Shown here in pieces: positions 20,926 through 50,559 of a stretch of 64,000 bases of DNA. Numbering within the stretch: the stretch's first letter is position 1; each line of letters starts with the position of its first letter. Under the pieces are notes generated by a model. The model saw nothing but the letters and a program-made list of their open reading frames with translations. It searched no databases and was not told the origin of the DNA. Made by a program: the position numbers and the translations under genes. The stretch covers positions 7,936,001-8,000,000 of the forward strand of contig CAVNZM010000010.1 of NCBI GenBank assembly GCA_963693365.1, read 5' to 3'. The DNA comes from Amoebidium appalachense (lineage: Eukaryota > Ichthyosporea).

Positions 20926-21900
20926 TGGAGGGGGATACGCACATCATGTTTGTCAGCATTTATAGATCTTTGTTAAGTCTTAGACTACCCACTAACCACC
21001 AGACTTGTCTGTACGAATTCAGTATTATAGTGTTAGCAAATTATAAGGCTGTTTCCTATGTCTATGCACTCTTTGGTTGGGCCAGTCACCTGTTTTGTTC
21101 TTTTCCGCTTTTCTGTACCATACTGTCCCCTCATCCTTTTCTCTCTTGCTTCCCCGTCTCCCCTCAAAGATACTTACGTATACACCACATATGACACACA
21201 GACACTGCCACCGCCACTTTGACCACTTCACCTACTCCTCCATCCTTTTCTTTATTTATTTATTGATTTGTCTTTTTTTTTTTTTTTTTTCTTTTTTTTG
21301 TTGTTGTTGTTGTTGTGTTGTGTGTGTTGGGGAAATGACCGTTGTAGCAATAGAAGTGTTAGAAGGACCGAATTGATTGGGGTTTGTTGATCACACAGCG
21401 GCATGTACGAGAGAATTCCGCGTGGATAAGTGGTGCACGTATTGTGTCCATGCATGTGCACGTATTAGGAAGGTATAAATACATGTATTAGGAAGGTACC
21501 TTAAAGGGCACGTTATAAGCCGCAGTGTTAGTGCTAACAAAGCATGGGTGGCACGGTGGTGTAGCATTGTGTTGATTGTGCCCATATTAATTCATTGAAG
21601 AACACTGGTGCAGCTGGTCTGTTAATAGAAGATGGCTGAGTTTAAAATTTTGTTTAGAGTTAACCATTGGCCAAAACGTTAATGTTGCCCAGCCTGCCAC
21701 CTGGGTTTGGCCCATGGAGGGCCCCCTTAGCGATCAAACATCATTTGCCACCCTTACCCCCCCCCCCCCCCAAAAAAAAAAAAAAAAAAAGAAAAAGAAA
21801 AGAAAAAAAACCCCCCTCCCACCCACTGCAGCAACACATGTAACCAAGTTACTGCAGGTCACACATGTGTACACGCAAACTTAATCATAATGACGCATTT

Positions 21901-21946
<46 letters not shown>

Positions 21947-23045
21947 ACACCCACACCACACAAAAGCCTCTCCAAAAAAAGAGGGAGGGGGGGCAGGGGC
22001 GGGGGAGGAAGAAAAGAAAGAAAGGGACTTTCTCGGCCCACCTCCACCCCCTTGCAACGGGCCACACGAGGCCACATGTGCACATGTGCACACAGTGTCG
22101 TCGGTTCACACACACACTGCGCACACCCACGAGGCTCGTACACAAACTTAAGCACGCACACATGTCATTGAACCCAGGCACACAAACGTGAACGTACCCG
22201 CGTGCCTGTGTGCACGGCACACACACCCATGCCCTGGGCCACGTGCACGCACGCACAACACATGTACACACAGACCCTGCGTTAAACGCACACACAAACA
22301 TGCACTCACACGGACGTGCGCGCGCACACACTGGCACACACGTATCCGGCCGGTGAATAAGCACCCAGTCCGGCTTCACGTGGTAGTTACGTAAATAATT
22401 ATATTATTTTAATCTTTTATCCATGCCGTTGCAAATATACTATAAATAAAAAATTGGTGGCCACCACTGGCTTACCAATAACGTGGCCACGCCGAGAGGC
22501 CATCATATGAACTGTTTAAACACTTCTTGTTGGGGGGAGGGGGGGGGGGGGGGGGGGAGAGGGGGGGGGGGCTCTATAGCACACCGCTAAGTGTTTTTCC
22601 TCTATGGGGGCCTACAGGGCCAACAAAACTAGTCGGGCTATAGCTAGTGGGAGGGGCACATGGCACTGCCACAGCGTTACTAACTTACTCATGAATACGA
22701 AGTATGCAGAAAAAAAGACCCACACGAGTAGTCAAAAAGAGAAGAAAAAAGGAGAGTGAGGGGAAAGGAGAGGACTAAAACTGTACATTAGGGCCGGAGG
22801 GCACTATATACTTTTGGGGGGGGGGGGGGGGGTCTCGTTCATGTTGCAATAAAAATGGCCAAGAAAGTAAGCAATTTCGTACATCGATATCAATATAGTA
22901 CCGGTCATAACCCTCCCAACACCCAAAAAAAGCATATTCTGTACACACATACTGTACGAACAACAAAACACAAAACCCAAAAAAAAAAGATCTCAGAGAG
23001 AGACACAGTCTGCTGGAGCATACATACACAGGCATAAATTAGACT
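20877..23045. other. Convergent intergenic region
   Basis: This lies between two 3' ends. It contains a G-run (20888-20924), a T-rich stretch (21271-21330), an A-run after C-run (21760-21800), a CA-rich zone (21930-22340) and AT-rich DNA with ATAAATAAAA at about 22441 that could serve as a polyadenylation region. No coding signal is seen. Confidence 0.5.
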
Positions 23046-40740
<17,695 letters not shown>

Positions 40741-41131
40741 CTACTGCTCCATAGCCGCTGGTACAGCCTTGCCTAACTCCCTCTGTAGCTCAGCAATCTT
40801 TCTATCCGCATCGTCCAAATAGTCACAAAACAGCGCCGCTTCCTTTTCTCGCGCATTCAATGCTCTCTCCAGTCTCCGCACGCTTTCATTCAATCGCTTG
40901 ACTTGGTCTCTCAAATCTTGCACCTCTCCCTCGAGTCGTTGTCTGTCAGGGAAGCTTGGGCTAGTTGCGTTGTGTGTGTGGCCTGCGGCATGTGCAGGGG
41001 TGGCTGGTGCTGAGGTCTGTGTGTGTGCGTGTGTTTGTGTGTGTGTTTTTTTTTTTTGGTTTTTTTTTTAAGTGTGTTTTTGGGTGTGCGTGTATGTGTG
41101 TGTGTGTGTGCGCGTGTGCGTGTGTGCGCGC

Positions 41132-41177
<46 letters not shown>

Positions 41178-41865
41178 CACTCGGAAAGGGGGGGGGGGGG
41201 GGGAGGGGCGCCTAGGGGAAAGGCAGGGGAAGGGGAAGGGGAAGGGGGTGGGGGGGGGGGGGGGGGGGGGGGGAGAAAGAGAAGGGGAACTAGAGGGAGG
41301 GGGGTGGTGGGGAGGAGGGGGGAAGGGACGGGAGGGAGGGAGGGAGGGAGAGGGGGAGGTATGGGAAGAGAAAGAGAGAGCGAGGGCGAGAGTGAGAGAG
41401 AGAGAGGGGCTGGTGAGAGAACAGGGAAGGCACCCGAGGGGTAGGGGGTAGGGAGGGAGGGAGGGGGGGGAGGGGGGGGGGGGGGGGGGGGAAGGTTAGA
41501 ATGCATTATGGAGTACAAATTACACAAGCATACAATGACTATGTAGGGTGCAAGACAAACACATAGCAATTGCATGGGGGCATGCGCATGAAGTGCGTAC
41601 CTTGGGCGCATGAGCATGTGTGTACACTGTTGCCCCTTGCAGGTGGTTTGAAAGCCGGCGGGAGGGGGGAGGGGGGGGAAGGAGGGGGAGGGGGGTGCGA
41701 ATAGGTCAAGGAGTACGAAGCACAAGATTACGGCCGATAAAACAATGAATATCTCGTAAAGACAAGACACAACGAGTTTGTGTCATAGGTAGAGCTCATA
41801 TTCAGAAGGGGCCTATATCATCAACAGTACCCCGGGCAGGGGCCCGGGGAGGGGGGAGGGGGGAT

Positions 41866-41904
<39 letters not shown>

Positions 41905-42025
41905 TGTTTGCGTTAGAGGGTTGGAAATATGGAGGAGACAACAAAGAGCAACAAACAAAGCATCGCAAAAGTGGGAAATCCAAAATCAAACAATTTAAGC
42001 GTGCAGGCAGAAGACACTTGAACAG

Positions 42026-42069
<44 letters not shown>

Positions 42070-42616
42070 ATCACACAAGCAAACTATCAACTGAGCACTT
42101 AAGTTCCGCTATTTATCAATTTTATTTTTCTCCCTTTTTTTTGGGGGGGGGGGGGGGGGGTTTGAATGCGGAACACGGTACGAAGTACGCATACACGACG
42201 AGAAGCATGGTGCAGGACACATGCAAAGGCAAACATTCAAGTATGCAACATCAGCCATGTGCACAGTAAGCGTCATAAGCAGAGCCCATCCTCAGGGAGG
42301 ACCCAAGTCATCAATTGCGTCTGTGTTTCGACCCCTTAGCCCGCGTATATACGACGCTCCAACTCAGACAGCAGCATCAACTGACCTTGGGCGGGTCAAC
42401 CCGTCTTGATCAAAGACGAGCAGGATTGCTTATGCAAGCAAGGTGAGCAAAACGGTGAAGATGTGTGTGCAAACTAATGCAGTGCAGTGAAAAATGCGTA
42501 TGTGCTTACAGATGCACGACACAGAGCAACCATGCCCGGTTGCATGGAAGTAAAGCAGTCTCCACACAGTGGTCTGTCCTGAAAGGACACCTCTGAAAGA
42601 AGACTGGGGGGGTTTG

Positions 42617-42654
<38 letters not shown>

Positions 42655-44228
42655 GGGAAGATGTATACCGTTGTGTGCGTCACAGCACTATGGCTGTCCA
42701 ACTGTGCCTTCAACACCCTCACTTGCAGCTTGAGTGTCCGAACCTCAGCACTCTCCGTAGATACCCCCACCCCAGCTTTTCCTCCCTGCCCGTCCGTCCC
42801 ACCCACCCCACCCGCCACAGGGGAAGGCGAAGCCAACTCCCTTTGCAATTTCTCTATTTCTTTCGCCTGTCGTTTTGCCTCCGTTTTCTGTTTTTCCGCG
42901 TCGATTTTTGCCGCCAATAATTCCCGTTTGAGTCGCATTAACTCGTCCTGTTGTCTCGTGGCGTCATCCTCCGCCCGTCTCTTTTCTTCCACCGCTCTGT
43001 TTCTTTCTTTGCGTAAAAATCCCACCTCATCTTCGAGAGCTTGCACTTCCAACTTTCCCTTCTCTACGCTTTGCTCCAAATCGGCTATCCGTGACTCCAT
43101 CAGGACACTATCAGTACCTCTCTCTCTACTTCTTTCCCTGCTTTTCTCTCTACTTCTCCCACGCTCCCTCTCTCTCCCCCTGTCTTTCTCCCTGTCTCTC
43201 TCTCTTTCCAACCTTTTTATCTCTTCAATCAACTTGCTTAGCTCTCCGTTCAACACGTCTCTTTCCCCTTCAATTGTCAGTAGCTTTCTTCTCAATTCAG
43301 CCCCTTCTTCCATTTTCTCCTTTTTCAACCTCTCCACTTCTTTCGATAATCTATCTCGCTCAGCGAGATTTTTCTCGGCTTCTTTCCTCAACTCTTCAGT
43401 CACACTTTCAAATTGTTTCAGTCTATCCACCTCTTTTTGCAACTTATCTCTCTCCTCTTTAAGTTTATCCATCTCCACTTTTATCTCAGTCTCCCTCTTA
43501 AGCCTCTCTACCTGCCACTTTTGCAGATCGCCGCATCGTTTTTGCCCCACTGCTTTCTCTTCGTCCAATTCTACCTTCATCCTAGCAACCTCTCTCCTCT
43601 CCATTTCCCTTTCCTTCTTCATTTTCTCTACCTCCTTCTCCAATTTCTCTTTTTCGTTTTTCAACATTTCAATCTCCCTTTTTGCCTCGCCCGTCCCTCC
43701 TTCCCCACCCACTCCGGGTTCCGTTTTTATCCCCCTTGCCAACGCTAGCTCCGATTTCAAAACCCCAATTTCCTTCTCCCTATTCTTCAAATTTGCCAGA
43801 AACATGTGCATTCTTAATCCCAACTCGTTATTTTCCCTCTTTGCTTGTCCTAACTCCGACTGCAAACGTGCCACCGTAACTTCCTCCCCCCACGTACCCC
43901 TTTGCACGAGTTGGCTCACCGAACCCAACAATTTCTCGAGTTCCGCGCTGCATCTTGGCGGGGGTTTTAAGGCTGATGGGTCTGGTGGGGGGGAACCATC
44001 GAAAATCGCAGTCAACGCGGTGATTGCGGTCATGAGGGATGATCGGATCGCGGAAATTTCCTCTTCGATTTCGATCAATGCCTGAATGCGTTGGGTGAGG
44101 TGGGCCGGGGTGGTTGGCTGATAGATGGAGGTGAGGTCTCCGTGTGCTCTGCAGGGATGGATATTTAGCATAGGCACATGCACATAGCACGTGGGATGTA
44201 CGTGTGTGTGTGTGGGGGGGGGGGGGGA

Positions 44229-44266
<38 letters not shown>

Positions 44267-45354
44267 GGGGAAGGGGGGGGGGGCAGGGGGGAGGAGGGGG
44301 GTTCCGAGTGGGGAGGTCTCTGGAGTCAAAAGGGTTTATGTGGTAAGCTAGGCTTCATGTGCATGTCACCACCTGTGTACCTTTACGTATGTGCTTGTCC
44401 ATGTGTGGGTGTGTCTGTCATGGAGCTGTGTGGGTGTGGGCGCCTGCATCTGTGTGTCTTTCTGTATGTGTGTCTGTTTGTCTGTGTGTGTCCATTGGAT
44501 GTGTGTGTGTGCAGCGCTGTTGTGTATTAGCTGTTCCAGTACAACGGGGCATCTGCCTAAGTAAACCATCGATCGAAAGGCATTCCCATTCAATGATTCA
44601 AAGGCTCCCGTGATGAGCTGACCCCCCCCCCCCCCCCCCCCCCCCGGGAACCCCCCAACAAGCACACACACAAAAAATATAAATTATCCGATCACAGAAG
44701 GCCCCCCTCCCCCCTTCCCCCCTCCCCCCACCCTCTACTTCATCACGGGAGGCACCAAAAGACTCCCCCCCTCCCCTCCCCCCACACACAGACACACAGG
44801 CACACACGCACGCACGCACGCACGCACGCACCTGTCCTGGACCCATCCCCCCAGCACGTGAGCCAGTGCCTCTGTGCACTTTCTCCTCTGGTCCCCCTGC
44901 AGGGCCTCAGCCACCCTCATGCCCGTCTGCAGCTCAATCTCCTCCTCAAGTGCCTGGATGAGCCCACATGCCTCTGCATGGGCAATCATCCTAAGTCAGT
45001 ATTACTTGATTGGTAGAGAAGGGGGTGGCGGGGTGGCGGGTGCGGGAGACACGGGGGGGGGAGGGGGGGGGGGGGAGGGGAAGGGGGGAGGGGGGGGGGA
45101 AGGGGGGAGGGGGGGGGGGGGGGGGAGGAGAGGGGCGGGGGGAGGGGGGAGAAAGTGAGAAAGAGAGCGAACAAGAGAGAGAGAAGGGGCTGACACTGGG
45201 GATGGCGCATCAGGGGGAGAAACGTGAGCCGGGTGAATAGGCGGAGTGGAGGAGGATAAGGGGTACTGGGGTTGTTGGGGGTTTTTTCTTTTCTTTTCTT
45301 TTCTTCTTTCTTTCTTTCTTTTTCCTTTCTTCTTCTTCTTTTTTTTTTTTTTTT

Positions 45355-45406
<52 letters not shown>

Positions 45407-45850
45407 TGGGGGCAACGTGCCCAAGGAATGCAGGCAGAAAAAAGAGCACCAATGGTGATGGTGGATGGACAGAGACAGATGCTGACGAGGCAAGAGGGTA
45501 GGACAAAATATAAAAATGTGGACAATTTCTGCACTATAAAGGCCAGAAGAGAGGGGAATAGGGCTGTGCCTGCGCCAGACATCAGCATACCGCCATCAGT
45601 CCCCCCCCCCCCCCCCAAATCCTATACACCACACCACACTCACTACTCTCCACTTACCCCCCACCCCCAACCCCCCCTTCCCCCCAATACCTAAACCTGC
45701 AAATGTTCACTTGCCCACTGCCTTACCACCATCACCTACACCCACAGTTCTCCCCTTATCCCCCCCTACCCACCCACCCCCCAACCCGCTACCCCCCCCC
45801 CCCCCCTCCCCCAGCCCTCCCCCCCATTTTTATCACCTATACCTCCACCT

Positions 45851-45881
<31 letters not shown>

Positions 45882-45935
45882 ACAAAAGAAAAAAAAATGA
45901 AAAGAAAAGAAACCACCAAAAGGAAAGCAGGAGGA

Positions 45936-45981
<46 letters not shown>

Positions 45982-47104
45982 TAGAAGGTAGCTAGTCAGG
46001 CGACACACCTTGGTGGGCCTGGTCGGCATCTGCAAGGTACGACACCACAGCTGCCCCCTGCCCGTCCTTGAACTGCTCCTCTGCAGGGCCCCAGCCGTTA
46101 CAATCCATTAAGTTAATCAATCCCCCCCCCCCCCCCCCCAAAAAAAAAAAAAAAAAAAAAAAAAACCAAAAACAAAACACACACACACACACATACACAC
46201 ACACCCCTCCCCTCCCCTCCAATTATGTTTTATCATCATCGCAGCCATCTCGAACACGTTCCCATCATCATCTGCAATACCTCACGATTCCCACCACGAT
46301 TCTATCGGCAGAGTTATTACACTAGTCTTCTCTCCACAGCCATCTCCGAATCCATTCTCTCCCTCCCATGCCTATGTATGCATCCTCTTTCAAGGCTCGC
46401 ATTAGTACTAAATCCTTAAGGTAAAGCAAAAAGAAACTAAAAAAGAACACAGGTCATACCATGCAAAATACCATCACTCCGGCAACACAACCCCTTCACC
46501 CAAAGTTAGAATAGATGCACGCGCACAAAGCCACCATGTACAACACCCACACTCCGACAACAGGAAAAAAAAAAATCCATTATTGAGTTAATACACAAAT
46601 CAAACACTACATAACACCCACACTAAATCCATTATTGAGTTAATACACAAACCAAACACTACATAACACCCACACTAAATCCATTATTGAATTAATACAC
46701 AAATCAAACACTACATAACACCCACACTAAATCCATTATTGAGTTAATACACAAATCAAACACTACATAACACCCACACTAAATCCATTATTGAGTTAAT
46801 ACACAAATCAAACACTACATAACACCCACACTAAATCCATTATTGAATTAATACACAAATCAAACACTACATAACACCCACACTAAATCCATTATTGAGT
46901 CAATACACAAATCAAACACTACATAACACCCACACTAAATCCATTATTGAGTTAATACACAAATCAAAAACTACATAACACCCACACTCCATTATTGAGT
47001 TAATACACAAATCAAACACTACATAACACCCACACTCCGGCAACAAGGACGACATGCAATTTTTAGCACCCACGCCCGCCCGCCCGCCCGCCCGCCCGCC
47101 CGTC

Positions 47105-47149
<45 letters not shown>

Positions 47150-47567
47150 GGTCACCATGAACAACACCCCCACTCTACACCCGAACACAACATGCACCCT
47201 ACCCCCCGCATGCACACAGTACCCCACCCCCCGCATGCACACAGTACCCTTCCCTCCGCATGCACACAGTACCCTACCCCCCGCATGCACACAGTACCCT
47301 ACCCCCCGCATGCACACAGTACCCACCCAGTCTGTCTCCTTGCAGCTGCTCATAAGCCGCAATCACCGTCTCGAGGCTCTCACGCACCTGCACCGCCGAC
47401 ACCCTACACCACCCTGTCAGATGGGCCTTATGCCATGTCGTGCAAAGGTTATTTCTTTGGCAGTGTAAATGAAAATATATAATCACGAGAGTGGACACGG
47501 GATCATCCACCCACACCCACACACCCACCGGCCAGCACATAGCACACATATACACACCGCGAGCGCG

Positions 47568-47604
<37 letters not shown>

Positions 47605-47836
47605 CGTGCACAAGTGTGAGCAACACAAGGAAACACGTCCTATCACTACCCCCGAGGCATAAATCCCCCCCTCCCCCCACCCTCCCCCTTCCTGGGAAAG
47701 CAAAACAGAACATCCAATACGACCAAATAACTTTTAACAGGCATGAGAATTTGCATGCATCCAAGAAGACGGGGGGGGGGGGGAGGGGGGGGTATACAGG
47801 TACATGTACCCATCCCCCATCCCCCCCCCCCCCAAG

Positions 47837-47901
<65 letters not shown>

Positions 47902-47913
47902 CACACGTACACA

Positions 47914-47980
<67 letters not shown>

Positions 47981-48072
47981 GCACAAGCACATACCAATCT
48001 CTTAATCAGCATGGTGCATTCACCCTACTCAAGTTCCAGAGAAAAATTGTAGGGGAGTGTGGAAAGAGGGCG

Positions 48073-48103
<31 letters not shown>

Positions 48104-48266
48104 AATACACCTACACAATATTCCAACACCGGGCCGACTCATAGGGGTCGTGAGCTGATCTGCTCCCTGCCTGCCTGGCACCATCCAGTGAAGACTGGTC
48201 CCTCTCCTCACCTGATCTCATCACCACATCACCTCCCTCCCCTCCCTCGTCCATCAAATCCTGGAA

Positions 48267-48297
<31 letters not shown>

Positions 48298-49093
48298 TAT
48301 AAAAATGAAAAAAATAAATGACGGTCAGTACGAGGCCACACATAGCTATGTTATTTCTAAAAACACTCGTGATCGAACGTCACATTTTCATACAAACATC
48401 CTTATCTTGTTTCAAGCACAAGATTCGTTTGTGGTTAAAGGAGGAAAAGGGGAGGAGAGGGGGAGGGCGGCAGCGGCGGCGGCGGGGAGGGGGGGGGGGG
48501 GGGGGGGGGGGAGACAGCAGGCTGTAGTAGAGATGAGCAAATCATAAACCGGAGACAAGAAGAAAAGGCATGGGCAAAGGGGGGGAGAGGGGGGGGGGGG
48601 GGTAGAAATCCCGAATCAACAGCGGGGAGGCACGGCACTGCAACGAATGCACGTACAGAGATTACAGGGTGCATGGGTCGAGGTGAAAAGGAGGGGGGGA
48701 TATTAAACCCGGGTTGGGCTATATATTTCCATAAAAGGACACAAAAGGACAGTATATGTTTGTGGTTTAGGTTAATAGCATTAAAGAATATATTAAGATG
48801 ATGTATGTATGTGGTTTGAATTGTGTATATTGAAGGAAACAGCGGCACATGTGTGCGGTATGGGCTATATCCACACAATAGGAGATGACAAAAGGGATGG
48901 GGTCTAGGGGTGAGTATGTGGTTGTAATGGGCCAGCGTACCCATGGGAGAAACCACCCGAGGTAAGACCGTGGAGGGGGGAAGGAAGGGGGGGAGGGGGG
49001 GAGGGGGGGGGGGGGGGGGGGGGGGGAGAAGAAATGAAACCAGTACGAAATGGCAAAAAACGGGGTGGGTGGGTGGGTGGGTGGGTGGTTGGG

Positions 49094-49128
<35 letters not shown>

Positions 49129-50559
49129 AAAGGGAAGTCTATTGTTAAACAACACGTAAACGACAACCTTGGAAGGGCCGCCCAGACAAGGAATGCAGCC
49201 AGAAAGTTACGAGGCTAAGAGAGCGTGAAAATGACAAAAGCAGAAGAGGACACTGAAAGCAACAGTGAGAGGGGTATTTGCAGGAAAAGAAGTTGGTGGC
49301 AGACATTACATGTGGGGAGAAAACGGGGGGGGGGGGGGGGAGAGAGAGAGAGAGAGAAAAGGGTGGGGGTGGGGTGGGGTGGGGTGGGGTGGAGGGGAGG
49401 GGGGAGGGGGGGGGGAGAAGGGTGGGGGGGGGAGGGGGGGGGGGGGGTGGGGGGAGGGGGGGAGGGGAAGGAGCTATGAACTCCGACTTCAGTGCAAATG
49501 CTTGAGAGCTCCACTTCTGCCCTACCACACATCAACTCAATTCCTGAACTCTACCAGCTGAAAACAAACAAAATATGAAAGGCAACATGCTCAACAGACA
49601 AGCCGTGGCCGCTCGAACCTCACACAGCTAATTCACCAGCCTTACCAACCCCCAAAATATGTGAATGCATGTTCATGAAGCAACGGAAAGGGGTTAGTGT
49701 GAGAGGGCGTCTTAGGCAGATCGAGCAAGACACCGCGGAAGAGGGGGGGGCGGGGGGGGGGGGGGGGGGGGGGGGAGAAGGAGGGATGGGACGGTGGGGG
49801 GGGGGAGAGAGAGAGCGAGAGAGAGAGTAAGGGAGAGAGGAAGCGAGAGAGAGAGAGAGAGAGGACACACACCGAGAGAGAATAAGAGTGAGACAGGAGA
49901 TAAAGAGGCAAGCGAAGAAGAGGCCAAGCAAGGAATGGAACAGGAAAGGGGGAGAGCCTCGCTCGCACACAAGCTCATTCACACGGACATCGAAGGAAAA
50001 GGAACACACAAGTTCCCGAGAACGAGCAGGCAAAGGCAGGCAAACATGTGCACTCAATACAAGCTGGTGCAAAAATACAGCACTCCAATTGAGTATCTAC
50101 ATAACAAAAAAAAAGGTGCAAATGTACCTTTGCACCATGGGGCATCCCCCCTACCCTGCCCTCCTCCCTCCTCCCCCTCTCCCTCCCCTCCCCCCTTCCC
50201 GAAACACAATGTGACATACCCTCACCCTTTCTTCCTCCCCCTCCCTCCCTCCGCTGACACACACACACCACCACCACCATCACCACCACACACACACATA
50301 CAGTCACTCACACATTCACACACGCACTGACCCACTCACTCACTCGACTACATTCACTACCTCACGCGTGCCCGAGCGTGCGCGCGAACACACATACGCA
50401 CACACGCACACGCACACCGCATGACACACACGCGCGCGCGCACACACACGCACACACACACACATACACATAAACACACACACACCCACAGACACACGCA
50501 CACGCACACACACGCATACAAGCACGTACCCCCAGAGGCTCCAACTCTTCGTCACTCAT
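40741..50559 (-). CDS. Long coiled-coil protein, family not recognised
   Basis: Exons on the minus strand: 50559-50530 ([13 protein letters not shown]), 48260-48212, 47413-47327, 46080-46009, 44973-44832, 44148 to about 42670, and 40942-40741 (stop). Phases agree for the first six junction sides. The join between the two last exons is unresolved (phase 2 is needed at 40942, no convincing phase-2 donor is visible, and an extra exon is possible). The N-terminal 110 residues are acidic and helical ([48 protein letters not shown]). The large exon encodes about 490 residues, mostly heptad coiled coil with an Arg/Glu-Arg/Ser-rich insert (about 43110-43200) and a Gly-rich stretch near its end. The last exon is coiled coil again and ends PAAMEQ. 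No motor, membrane or enzymatic domain is seen; a scaffold or tether is likely. It could be a cytoskeletal or Golgi coiled-coil protein. Confidence 0.7.
41490..41835 (-). repeat. Two degenerate copies of the dispersed poly(C)-tailed repeat
   Basis: First copy about 41490-41640 (GAATGCATTATGGAGTACAAATTACACAAG), second about 41695-41835 (GAATAGGTCAAGGAGTACGAAGCACAAG, ending ATCATCAACAGTACC). Both are in sense with the coiled-coil gene. Confidence 0.6.
42150..42620 (-). repeat. Single diverged copy of the 453-bp unit
   Basis: G-run then TTTGAATGCGGAACACGGTACG, followed by the whole unit to GAAGACTGGGGGGGTTTGAA. It differs from the array consensus at scattered positions, lies in the last intron of the coiled-coil gene and is in sense with it. 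Confidence 0.9.
42670..44148 (-). CDS. Main coiled-coil exon
   Basis: Open from the acceptor CTGCAG/A at 44149 through about 490 codons. Leu/Lys/Glu heptads such as [20 protein letters not shown] and [20 protein letters not shown] are continuous. The frame remains open past 42670 only through a G-run and repeat DNA, so the exon must end near 42665-42710. Candidate donors are CAA/GTGAGG (about 42706) and ACG/GTATAC (about 42669). Confidence 0.85.
46577..47040. repeat. 52-bp minisatellite, about nine copies
   Basis: The anchor CCATTATTGAGTTAATACAC recurs every 52 bp, with single-base variants (GAGTTA, GAATTA, GAGTCA). It is AT-rich, unlike its surroundings, and lies inside an intron of the coiled-coil gene. 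Confidence 0.95.
47070..47148. repeat. (CCCG)n followed by (CA)n
   Basis: About eight GCCC units (47071-47102) directly followed by about 20 CA units. Confidence 0.95.
47208..47332. repeat. 25-bp minisatellite overlapping a splice donor
   Basis: GCATGCACACAGTACCC recurs at 47208, 47233, 47258, 47283 and 47308. The last unit runs into the 3' end of the exon 47413-47327, so on the sense strand the donor and its downstream GGGTACTGTGTGCATGC are repeated. Confidence 0.92.
47840..47978. repeat. (CA)n - (GA)n - (CA)n compound microsatellite
   Basis: CA units at 47839-47884, GA units at 47885-47901, CA units at 47917-47978, in an intron of the coiled-coil gene. Confidence 0.95.

Noticed and set aside
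42474-42670. Extension of the coiled-coil exon through the G-run into the 453-bp unit
   Set aside because: The open frame crosses a homopolymer of about 35 bases and then dispersed-repeat sequence; continuity is by chance, although the exon-like segment inside the repeat is reported separately.
46577-47040. CRISPR-like spacing in the 52-bp tandem repeat
   Set aside because: The whole 52 bp is repeated, so there are no unique spacers.
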